Assembly (NCBI GenBank): GCA_030762935.1
Contig: CM060890.1
Coordinates: 153,298,129-153,362,128, forward strand
Direction of reading: 5' to 3'
DNA from: Hymenopus coronatus
Lineage: Eukaryota > Arthropoda > Insecta > Mantodea > Hymenopodidae
Length of the DNA: 64,000 nucleotides
Both the position numbers and the translations under genes were made by a program. Each line of letters opens with the position of its first letter. Positions within the stretch are counted from its first letter, which is position 1. Under the pieces are notes generated by a model. It was given only the letters and a program-made list of their open reading frames with translations, made no database searches and was not told the DNA's origin. Below, one piece after another: positions 51,301-63,600 of this stretch.

Positions 51301-54300
51301 CTAGAGAAGGTAAAGACGAGCTTCTTGAAAAATTCACGGTGAATGTTTACATTATAGTATGAGAAACTAGCACGCTCTAGAGAAGGTAAAAACGAGCCTT
51401 TTGAAGAATACACGGTGAGTGTTTACATTATAGTATGAGAAACCAGCACACTCTAGAGAAGGTAAAGACGAGCTCCTTGAAGACTACACGGTGAGTGTTT
51501 ACATTATAGTATGAGAAACTAGCACACTCTGGAGAAGGTAAATACGGACTTCTTGAAGACTACACGCTGAGTGTTTACATTATAGTATGAGAAACTAGCT
51601 CACTCTATATAAGGTAAATATGGACTTCTTAAAGACTACACGGTGAGTGTTTACATTATAGTATGAGAAAGTAGCCCACTCTAGAGAAGGTAAATACGGA
51701 GTTCTTCAAGGCTACACGGTGAGTGTTTACATTATAGTATGAGAAACTAGCACGCTCTAGAGAAGGTAAATACCGACTTCTAAAAGACAACACGGTGAGT
51801 GTTTACATTATAGTATGAGAAACTTGCACGCTCTAGAGAAGGTAAAGACGTGCTTCCTGAAGACTACACGATGAGTGTTTACATTATAGTATGAGAAACT
51901 AGCACGCTCTAGAGAAGGTAAAGACGTGCTTCCTGAAGATTACAAGGTCGGTAATTACATTATAGTATGAGAAATTAGCACGCTCTAGAGAAGGTTAAGA
52001 CGTTCTTCCTGAAGAGTACACGGTCAGTGTTTACATTATAGTATGAGAAACTAGCACGCTCTAGAGAATTTTAAGACGTGCTTCCTGAAGAGTACGCGGT
52101 GAGTGTTTACATTATAGTATGAGAAACTTGCACGCTCTAGAGAAGGTAAAGACGTGCTTCCTGAAGACTACACGATGAGTGTTTACATTATAGTATGAGA
52201 AACTAGCACGCTCTAGAGAAGGTAAAGATTTGCTTCCTGAAGATTAGACGGTTAGTATTTACATTATAGTATGAGAAACTAGCACGCTCTATAGAAGGTG
52301 AAGACGTGCTTCCTGAAGAGTACACGGTCAGTGTTTACATTATAGTATGAGAAAGTAGCACGCTCTAGAGAAGGTTAAGAAGCGCTTCGTGAAGACTACA
52401 CGATGAGTGTTTACATTCTAGTATGAGAAACTTGCACGCTCTAGAGAAGTTTAAGACGCGCTTCCTGAAGACTACACTATGAGTGTTTACATTATAGTAT
52501 GAGAAACTAGCACGCTCTAGAGAATGTAAAGACACGCTTCCTGAAGACTACACGGTGAGTGTTTACATTATCTTATGAGAAACTAGCACACTCTAGAGAA
52601 GGTAAAGACGAGCTTCCTGATGACCATACGGTGAGTGTTTACATTATAGTATATGAAACTAGCACACTCTAGAGAAGGTAAATACGGACTTCTTGAAGAC
52701 TAACCGGTGAGTGTTTACATTATAGTATGAGAAACTACCACACTCTAGAGAAGCTAAATACGGACTTCTTGAAGACTACACAGTGAGTGTTTACATTATA
52801 TTATGAGAAACTTGCACACTCTAGAGAAGGTAAATACGGATTTCTTCAAGACTACACGGTGAGTGTTTACATTATAGTATGAGTAACTAACACGCTCTAG
52901 AGAAGGTAAATACCGACTTCTTGAAGACTACACGGTGAGTGTTTACATTATAGTAGCAGAAACTTGCACTCTCTAGTGAAGGTAAAGACGTGCTTGCTGA
53001 AGACTACATGATGAGTATTTACAGTATAGTATGAGTAAACCAGCACGCTCTAGAGAAGGTAAAGACGTGCTTCCTGAAGATTACACGTCAGTTTTTTCAT
53101 TATAGTATGAGAAACTAGCATGCTCTAGAGAAGGTTAAGATGTGCTTCCTGAAGAGTACACGGTGAGTGTTTACTTTATAGTATGAGAACCTTGCACTCT
53201 CTAGAGAAGGTAAAGACGTGCTTCCTGAAGACTACACGATGATTGTTTACATTATAGTATGAGAAACTAGCACGCTCTAGAGAAGGTAAAGACGTGCTTC
53301 CTGAAGATTACACGGTGGGCATTTACATTATAGTATGAGAAACTAGCACGCTCTAGAGAAGGTAAAGACGTTCTTCCTGAATAGTAAACAATGAGTGTTT
53401 ACATTATAGTATGAGAAACTAGCACGCTCTAGAGAAGGTAAAGACGAGCTTCTTGATGACCACACGGTGAGTGTTTACATTATAGTATGTGAAGGTATGA
53501 GAAACTAGCACACTCTAGAGAAGGTAAATACGAGCTTCTAGAAGACTTTACGGTGATTGTTTACATTATAGTATGAGAAACAAGCACCCTCTAGAGAAAG
53601 TAAGGACGAGCTTCTTGAAGACTTCACAGTGAGTGTTTACATTATAATATGAGAAACTAGCACGCTTTAGAGACGGTAAAAACGAGCTTCTTGAAGACTA
53701 CACGGTGGGTGTTTACGTTATAGTATGAGAAACTAGCACGCTCTAGAGAATGTAAAGACGAGCTTCTTGAAAAATTCACGGTGAGTGTTTACATTATAGT
53801 ATGAGAAACTAGCACGCTCTAGAGAAGATAAAAAAACAGGTCCTTGAAGACCGCACGGTGAGTGTTTACATTATAGTATGAGAAACTAGCACACTCAAGA
53901 GGAGGTAAATACGAGCTTTTTGAAGACTACACGGTGAGTGTTTACATTATAGTATGAGAAACTAGCACACTCTAGAGAAGGTAAATACGGACTGCTTGAG
54001 CTTACACGGTGAGTGTTTACATTATAGTATGAAAAACTAGCACACTCTAGAGAAGGTAAGTATGGACTTCTTGAAGACTACACGGTGAGTGCTTACATTA
54101 TAGTATGAGAAAGTAGCACACTCTAGAGAAGGTAAATACGTAGTTCTTCAAGACTACACGGTGAGTGTTTACATTAAAGTATGAGATACAAGCACGCTCT
54201 AGAGAAGGTAAATACCGACTTCTTGAAGACTACACGGTGAGTGTTTACATTATAGTATGAGAAACTAGCACGCACTAGATAAGGTAAAAGGACGAGCTTC

Positions 54301-57300
54301 TTGTAGACTACGTGGTGAGTGTTTACATTATAGTATGTGAAACTAGCACACCTTAGAGAAGGTAAATACGGACTTCTTGAAGACTACACGGTGAGTGTTT
54401 ACATTATAGTATGAGAAACTACCACACCTTAGAGAAGGTAAATACGGACATCTTGAAGACTATACGGAGAGTGTTTACATTATATTATGAGAAACTAGCA
54501 CAATCTAGAGAAGGTAAATACGGATTTCTTCAAGACTACATGGTGAGTGTTTACATTACAGAATGAGTAACTAGCACGCTCTAGAGAAGGTAAATACCGA
54601 CTTCTTGAAGACTACACGCTGAGTGTTTACATTATAGTAGGAGACACTTGCACTCTCTAGTGAAGGTAAAGACGTGCTTCTTGAAGACTACACGATGAGT
54701 GTTTACAGTATAGTATGAGAAACCAGCACGTTCTAGGAAAGGGAAAGATGTGCTTCCGGAAGATTACACGTCAGTGTTTACATTATAGTATGAGAAACTA
54801 GCACGCTCTAGAGAAGGTTAAGATGTGCTTCCTGAAGAGTACACGGTGAGTGTTTACATTATAGTATGAGAACCTTCCACTCTCTAGAGAAGGTAAAGAC
54901 GTGCTTCCTGAAGACTACACGATGATTGTTTACATTATAGCATGAGAAACTATAACGCTCTAGATAAGGTAAAGACGTGCTTCCTGAAGATTACACGGTC
55001 AGCATTTACATTATAGTATGAGAAACTAACGCGCTCTATAGAAGGTAAAGACGTGCTTCCAGAAGAGTACACGGTCAGTGTTAACATTATAGTATGAGAA
55101 ACTAGCACGCTCTAGAGAACGTAAAGACGTTCTTCCTGAATAGTAAACGGTGAGTGTTTACATTATGGTATGAGAAACTAGCACACTCTAGAGAGGGCAA
55201 AGACGCGCTTCCTGAAGACTACACGGTGAGTGTTTACATTATAGTATGAGAAACTAGCACTCTCTAGAGAAGGTAAAGACGCGCTTCCTGAAGACTACAC
55301 GGTGAGTGTTTACTTTATAGTATGAGAAACTAGCACGCTCTGTAGAAGGTAAAGACGTGCTTCCTGAATAGTAAACGGTGAGTGTTTAAATTACAGTATG
55401 AGAAACTAGCACGCTTTAGAGACGGTAAAGACGAGCTTCTTGAAGACTACACGGTGGGTGCTTACATTATAGTATGAGAAACTAGCACGCTCTAGAGAAG
55501 GTAAAGACGAGCTTCTTGAAAAATTCACGGTGAATGTCTACATTGTAGTATGAGAAACTAGCACGCTCTAGAGAAGGTAAAAAAGAGCCTCTTGAAGACT
55601 ACACGGTGAGTGTTTACATTATGTTATGAGAAACTAGCACACTCTAGAGAAGGTAAAGACGAGCTTCTTGAAGACCATACGGTGAGTGTTTACATTATAG
55701 TATATGAAACTAGCACACTCTAGAGAAGGTAAATACGGACTTCTTGAAGACTACACGGTGAGTGTTTCATTATAGTATGAGAAACTACCACACTCTAGAG
55801 AAGGTAAATACGGACTTCTTGAAGACTACACAGTGAGTGTTTACATTATATTATGAGAAACTTGCACACTCTAGAGAAGGTAAATACGGATTTCTTCAAG
55901 ACTACACGGTGAGTGTTTACATTATAGTATGAGTAACTACCACGCTCTAGAGAAGGTAAATACCGACTTCTTGAAGACTACACGGTGAGTGTTTACATTA
56001 TAGTAGGAGAAACTTGCACTCTCTAGTGAAGGTAAAGACGTGCTTCCTGAAGACTACATGATGAGTGTTTACAGTATAGTATGAGTAAACCAGGACGCTC
56101 TAGAAAAGGTAAAGACGTGCTTCCTGAAGATTACACGTCAGTGTTTTCATTATAGTATGATAAACTAGCACGCTTTAGAGAAGGTTAAGACGTGCTTCCT
56201 GAATAGTAAACGGTGAGTGTTTACATTATAGTATGAGAAACTAGCACGCTCTAGGGAAGGTAAATACCGACTTCTTTAAGACTACACGGTGAGGGTTTAC
56301 ATTATTGTATGAGAAACTAGCACGCCGTTGAGAAGGTTAAGACGCGCTTCCTGAAGACTACACGGTGAGCGTTTACATTATAATATGAGAAACAAGCACG
56401 CTCTAGAGAATGTAAAGACGCGCTTCCTTAAGACTACAGTATGAGTGTTTACATTATAGTATGAGAAACTTGCACGCTCTAGAGAAGGTAAAGACGAGCT
56501 TCTTGAAGACTTCACGGTGAGTGTTTACATTATAGTATGAGAAACTAGCACGTTCTAGAGAAGGTAAATACGGACTTCTTCAAGACTACACAGTGAGTGT
56601 TTACACTAAAGTATGAGAAATTAGCACTCTCTAGAGACGGTAAATACGGACTTCTTGAAGACTACACGGAGAGTGTTTAGATTATAGTATGAGAAACTTG
56701 CACGCTCTAGAGAAGGTAAAGACGTGCTTCCTGAAGTCTACACGATGAGTGTTTACATTATAATATGAGAAACTAGCACGCTCTAGGGAAGGTAAAAACG
56801 TGCTTCCTGAAGATTAGAAAGTCAGTATTTACATTATAGTATGAGAAAATAGCACGCTCTATAGAAGGTAAAGACGTGCTTCCTGAAGAGTACACGGTCA
56901 GTGTTAACATTATAGTATGAGAAACTAGCACGCTATAGAGATGGTAAAGAAGTGCTTTCTGAAGAGTACACGGTCAGTGTTTACATTATAGTATGAGAAA
57001 CTAGCACGCTCTATAGAAGGTAAAGACGAGCTTCTTGAAGACTTCACAGTGAGTGTTTACATTATAGTATGAGAAACTAGCACGCTCCAGAGAAGGTAAA
57101 GACGCGCTTCCTGAAGACTACACGGTGAGTGTTTACATTATAGTATGAGAAACCAGCACGCACAAGAGAAGGTAAACAGACGAGCTACTTGAAGATTACG
57201 TGGTGAGTGTTTACATTATAGTATGAGAAACTAGTACACTCTAGAGATGGTAAATACGGACTTCTTGAACACTACACGATGAGTGTTTACATTATAGTAT

Positions 57301-60230
57301 GAGAAACTAGCACACTCTAGAGAAGGTAAATACGGACATCTTCAACACTACACGGTGAGTGTTTACATTATAATATGAGAAACTGGCACGCTCTAGAGAA
57401 GGTAAATACCGACTTCTTGAAGACTACACGGTGAGTGTTTACATTATAGTATGAGAAACTTCCACGCTCTAGAGAAGGTAAAGACGTGCTTCCTGAAGAT
57501 TACACGGTCAGTATTTACATTATAGTATCAGAAACTACCACGCCCTATAGAAGGTAAAGACGTGCTTCGTGAGGAGTACACGGTCAGTGTTTACATTATA
57601 GTATGAGAAGGTAAAGACGTGCTTCCTGAAGATTACACGGTCAGTGTTTACATTAAAGTATGAGAAACTAGCACTCTCTAGAGAAGGTAAAGACGAGCTT
57701 CTTGAAGACTTCACTCTGAGTGTTTACATTATAGTATGAGAAACTAGCACGCTCTGTAGAAGGTAAAGACGTACTTCCTTAATAGTAAACGGTGAGTGTT
57801 TACATTATAGTATGAGAAACTAACACACCCTAGAGAAGGTAAAGACGCGCTTCCTGAAGACTACACGGTGAGTGTTTACATTATAGTATGAGAAACTAGC
57901 ACGCTCTATAGAAGGTAAAGACGTGCTTCCTGAATAGTAAACGGTGAGTGTTTACATTATAGTATGAGAAACTAGCACGCTCTAGAGAAGGTAAAGACGA
58001 GCTTCTAGAAGACTTCACGATGAGTGTTTACATTATAGTATGAGAAACCAGCACGCTTTAGAGACGGTAAAGACGAGCTTCTTGAAGACTACACGGTGGG
58101 TGTTTACATTATAGTATGAGAAACTAGCACGCTCTAGAGAAGGTAAAGACGAGCTTCTTGAAAAATTCACGGTGAATGTTTACATTATAGTATGAGAAAC
58201 TAGCACGCTCTAGAGAAGGTAAAAACGAGCCTTTTGAAGAATACACGGTGAGTGTTTACATTATAGTATGAGAAACCAGCACACTCTAGAGAAGGTAAAG
58301 ACGAGCTCCTTGAAGACTACACGGTGAGTGTTTACATTATAGTATGAGAAACTAGCACACTCTGGAGAAGGTAAATACGGACTTCTTGAAGACTACACGC
58401 TGAGTGTTTACATTATAGTATGAGAAACTAGCTCACTCTATATAAGGTAAATATGGACTTCTTGAAGACTACACGGTGAGTGTTTACATTATAGTATGAG
58501 AAAGTAGCCCACTCTAGAGAAGGTAAATACGGAGTTCTTCAAGGCTACACGGTGAGTGTTTACATTATAGTATGAGAAACTAGCACGCTCTAGAGAAGGT
58601 AAATACCGACTTCTAAAAGACAACACGGTGAGTGTTTACATTATAGTATGAGAAACTTGCACGCTCTAGAGAAGGTAAAGACGTGCTTCCTGAAGACTAC
58701 ACGATGAGTGTTTACATTATAGTATGAGAAACTAGCACGCTCTAGAGAAGGTAAAGACGTGCTTCCTGAAGATTACAAGGTCGGTAATTACATTATAGTA
58801 TGAGAAATTAGCACGCTCTAGAGAAGGTTAAGACGTTCTTCCTGAAGAGTACACGGTCAGTGTTTACATTATAGTATGAGAAACTAGCACGCTCTAGAGA
58901 ATTTTAAGACGTGCTTCCTGAAGAGTACGCGGTGAGTGTTTACATTATAGTATGAGAAACTTGCACGCTCTAGAGAAGGTAAAGACGTGCTTCCTGAAGA
59001 CTACACGATGAGTGTTTACATTATAGTATGAGAAACTAGCACGCTCTAGAGAAGGTAAAGATTTGCTTCCTGAAGATTAGACGGTTAGTATTTACATTAT
59101 AGTATGAGAAACTAGCACGCTCTATAGAAGGTGAAGACGTGCTTCCTGAAGAGTACACGGTCAGTGTTTACATTATAGTATGAGAAAGTAGCACGCTCTA
59201 GAGAAGGTTAAGAAGCGCTTCGTGAAGACTACACGATGAGTGTTTACATTCTAGTATGAGAAACTTGCACGCTCTAGAGAAGTTTAAGACGCGCTTCCTG
59301 AAGACTACACTATGAGTGTTTACATTATAGTATGAGAAACTAGCACGCTCTAGAGAATGTAAAGACACGCTTCCTGAAGACTACACGGTGAGTGTTTACA
59401 TTATCTTATGAGAAACTAGCACACTCTAGAGAAGGTAAAGACGAGCTTCCTGATGACCATACGGTGAGTGTTTACATTATAGTATATGAAACTAGCACAC
59501 TCTAGAGAAGGTAAATACGGACTTCTTGAAGACTAACCGGTGAGTGTTTACATTATAGTATGAGAAACTACCACACTCTAGAGAAGCTAAATACGGACTT
59601 CTTGAAGACTACACAGTGAGTGTTTACATTATATTATGAGAAACTTGCACACTCTAGAGAAGGTAAATACGGATTTCTTCAAGACTACACGGTGAGTGTT
59701 TACATTATAGTATGAGTAACTAACACGCTCTAGAGAAGGTAAATACCGACTTCTTGAAGACTACACGGTGAGTGTTTACATTATAGTAGCAGAAACTTGC
59801 ACTCTCTAGTGAAGGTAAAGACGTGCTTGCTGAAGACTACATGATGAGTATTTACAGTATAGTATGAGTAAACCAGCACGCTCTAGAGAAGGTAAAGACG
59901 TGCTTCCTGAAGATTACACGTCAGTTTTTTCATTATAGTATGAGAAACTAGCATGCTCTAGAGAAGGTTAAGATGTGCTTCCTGAAGAGTACACGGTGAG
60001 TGTTTACTTTATAGTATGAGAACCTTGCACTCTCTAGAGAAGGTAAAGACGTGCTTCCTGAAGACTACACGATGATTGTTTACATTATAGTATGAGAAAC
60101 TAGCACGCTCTAGAGAAGGTAAAGACGTGCTTCCTGAAGATTACACGGTGGGCATTTACATTATAGTATGAGAAACTAGCACGCTCTAGAGAAGGTAAAG
60201 ACGTTCTTCCTGAATAGTAAACAATGAGTG
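46564..60230. repeat. 6,833-bp tandem duplication, nearly perfect
   Basis: About 46564-53397 and 53397-60230 match at a constant offset of 6,833 bp (about 90 monomers). Anchors are AGTATGTGAAGGTATGAG (46651 and 53484), a GGGAAGGTAAATACC variant (49421 and 56254) and CGCCCTAT (50708 and 57541). In the stretches I compared by eye, the only difference noticed was A at 51631 versus G at 58464. Even one-off variants such as GTGTTTCATTATAG are shared. Confidence 0.93.
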
Positions 60231-63200
60231 TTTACATTATAGTATGAGAAACTAGCACGCTCTAGGGAAGGTAAATACCGACTTCTTTAAGACTACACGG
60301 TGAGTGTTTACATTATAGTATGAGAAACTAGCACGCTCTTGAGAAGGTTAAGACGCGCTTCCTGAAGACTACACGGTGAGTGTTTACATTATAGTATGAG
60401 AAACAAGCACCCTCTAGAGAATGTAAAGACGCGCTTCCTGAAGACTACACGGTGAGTGTTTACATTACAGTATGAGAAACTAGCACACTCTATAGAAGGT
60501 AAAGACGCGCTTCCTGAAGACTACAGTATGAGTGTTTACATTATAGTATGAGAAACTTGCACGCTCTAGAGAAGGTAAAGACGAGCTTCTTGAAGACTTC
60601 ACGGTGAGTGTTTACATTATAGTATGAGAAACTAGCACGTTCTAGAGAAGGTAAATACGGACTTCTTCAAGACTACACAGTGAGTGTTTACATTAAAGTA
60701 TGAGAAATTAGCACTCTCTAGAGACGGTAAATACGGACTTCTTGAAGACTACACGGAGAGTGTTTAGATTATAGTATGAGAAACTTGCACGCTCTAGAGA
60801 AGGTAAAGACGTGCTTCCTGAAGACTACACGATGAGTGTTTACATTATAATATGAGAAACTAGCACGCTCTAGGGAAGGTATAGACGTGCTTCCTGAAGA
60901 TTAGAAAGTCAGTATTTACATTATAGTATGAGAAAATAGCACGCTCTATAGAAGGTAAAGACGTGCTTCCTGAAGAGTACACGGTCAGTGTTAACATTAT
61001 AGTATGAGAAACTAGCACGCTATAGAGATGGTAAAGAAGTGCTTTCTGAAGAGTACACGGTCAGTGTTTACATTATAGTATGAGAAACTAGCACGCTCTG
61101 TAGAAGGTAAAGACGTGCTTCCTGAAGACACACGGTGAGTGTTTACATTATAGTTTGAGAATCTTGCACGCTCTAGAGAAGGTAAAGACTACCTTCTTGA
61201 TGACTTCACAGTGAGTGTTTACATTATAGTATGAGAAACTAGCAAGCTCCAGAGAAGGTAAAGACGCGCTTCCTGAAGACTACACGGTGAGTGTTTACAT
61301 TATAGTATGAGAAACTAGCACGCACAAGAGAAGGTAAACAGACGAGCTTCTTGAAGATTACGTGGTGAGTGTTTACATTAAAATATGAGAAACTAGCACA
61401 CTCTAGAGATGGTAAATACGGACTTCTTGAACACTACACGATGAGTGTTTACATTATAGTATGAGAAACTAGCACACTCTAGAGAAGGTAAATACGGACA
61501 TCTTCAACACTACACGGTGAGTGTTTACATTATAATATGAGAAACTGGCACGCTCTAGAGAAGGTAAATACCGACTTCTTGAAGACTACATGGTGAGTGT
61601 TTACATTATAGTATGAGAAACTTCCACGCTCTAGAGAAGGTAAAGACGTGCTTCCTGAAGATTACACGGTCAGTATTTACATTATAGTATCAGAAACTAC
61701 CACGCCCTATAGAAGGTAAAGACGTGCTTCCTGAGGAGTACACGGTCAGTGTTTACATTATAGTATGAGAAGGTAAAGACGTGCTTCCTGAAGATTACAC
61801 GGTCAGTGTTTACATTATAGTATGAGAAACTAGCACTCTCTAGAGAAGGTAAAGACGAGCTTCTTGAAGACTTCACTGTGAGTGTTTACATTATAGTATG
61901 AGAAACTAGCACGCTCTGTAGAAGGTAAAGACGTACTTCCTTAACAGTAAACGGTGAGTGTTTACATTATAGTATGAGAAACTGGCACACCCTAGAGAAG
62001 GTAAAGACGCGCTTTCTGAAGACTACATGGTGAGTGTTTACATTATAGTATGAGAAACTAGCACGCTCTATAGAAGGTAAAGACGTGCTTCCTGAATAAT
62101 AAACGGTGAGTGTTTACATTATAGTATGAGAAACTAGCACGCTCTAGTAAAGGTAAAGACGAACTTCTAGAAGACTTCACGATGAGTGTTTACATTATAG
62201 TATGAGAAACCAGCACGCTTTAGAGACGGTAAAGACGAGCTTCTTGAAGACTACACGGTGGGTGTTTACATTATAGTATGAGAAACTAGCACGCTCTAGA
62301 GAAGGTAAAGACGAGCTTCTTGAAAAATTCACGGTGAATGTTTACATTATAGTATGAGAAACTAGCACGCTCTAGAGAAGGTAAAAACGAGCCTTTTGAA
62401 GACTACACGGTGAGTGTTTACATTATAGTATGAGAAGCTAGCACACTCTAGAGAAGGTAAAGACGAGCTCCTTGAAGACTACACGGTGAGTGTTTACATT
62501 ATAGTATGAGAAACTAGCACACTCTGGAGAAGGTAAATACCGACTTCTTGAAGACTACACGCTGAGTGTTTACATTATAGTATGAGAAACTAGCTCACTC
62601 TATATAATGTAAATATGGACTTCTTGAAGACTACACGGTGAGTGTTTACATTATAGTATGAGAAAGTAGCACACTCTAGAGAAGGTAAATACGGAGTTCT
62701 TTAAGACTACACGGTGAGTGTTTACATTATAGTATGAGAAACTAGGACGCTCTAGAGAAGGTAAATACCGACTTCTTGAAGACAACACGGTGAGTGTTTA
62801 CATTATAGTATGAGAAACTTGCACGCTCTAGAGAAGGTAAAGACGTGCTTCCTGAAGACTACACGATGAGTGTTTACAGTATAGTATGAGAAACTAGCAC
62901 GCTCTAGAGAAGGTAAAGACGTGCTTCCTGAAGATTATACGGTCAGTCATTACATTATAGTATGAGAAACTAGCACGCTCTAGAGAAGGTTAAGACGTTC
63001 TTCCTGAAGAGTACACGGTCAGCGTTTACATTATAGTATGAGAAACTAGCACGCACTAGGGAATTTTAAGGCGTGCTTCCTGAAGAGTACACGGTGAGTG
63101 TTTACATTATAGTATGAGAAACTTGCACGCTCTAGAGAAGGTAAAGACGTGCTTCCTGAAGACTACACGATGAGTGTTTACATTATAGTATGAGAAACTA

Positions 63201-63600
63201 GCACGCTCTAGAGAAGGTAAAGACGTGCTTCCTGAAGATTAGACGGTTAGTATTTACATTATAGTATGAGAAACTAGCACGCTCTATAGAAGGTAAGGAC
63301 GTGCTTCCTGAAGAGTACACGGTCAGTGTTTACATTATAGTATGAGAAACTAGCACGCTCTAGAGAAGGTTAAGAAGCGCTTCGTGAAGACTACACGATG
63401 TGTGTTTACATTCTAGTATGAGAAACTTGCACGCTCTAGAGAAGTTTAAGACGCGCTTCCTGAAGACTACACGGTGAGTTTTTACATTATAGTATGAGAA
63501 ACTAGCACGCTCTAGAGAATGTAAAGACGCGTTTCCTGAAGACTACACGGTGAGTGTTTACATTATAGTATGAGAAACTAGCACGCTCTATAGAAGGTAA
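60230..63600. repeat. Third, partial and diverged copy of the large unit
   Basis: From about 60230 the sequence follows the second part of the 6,833-bp unit (from 49.4 or 56.2 kb), skipping the first 2.8 kb. The offset to the second copy is 4,011 bp at 60265 and 4,162 bp at 61703. The 151-bp change equals two extra monomers, one near 60450-60525 and one near 61090-61165. Unlike the first two copies it has many substitutions, so it separated earlier. Confidence 0.85.

Larger units (their letters stand above)
13941..53510. repeat. Long 86-bp monomer variant, ten copies
   Basis: At about 13941, 18268, 24960, 31581, 35281, 38461, 40591, 44971, 46655 and 53488 a monomer carries an extra 10 bp by duplication of AGTATGAGAA. 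The left group reads GTGTGAG and the right group GTATGAG with a TATGTGAA before it, so the insertion has diverged into two lineages. Coordinates span the first to the last copy. Confidence 0.9.
15091..61790. repeat. Short 57-bp monomer variant, ten copies
   Basis: At 15091, 32655, 33621, 36580, 39388, 41663, 42635, 50772, 57605 and 61767 a monomer lacks 19 bp, so that TATGAG is followed directly by AAGGTAAAG. The normal monomer has GAGAA at both ends of the missing piece, and one GAGAA remains, as expected for slippage or recombination between 5-bp direct repeats. The surrounding variants are also shared, so all copies probably descend from one deletion that was spread by block duplication. 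Coordinates span the first to the last copy. Confidence 0.93.
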
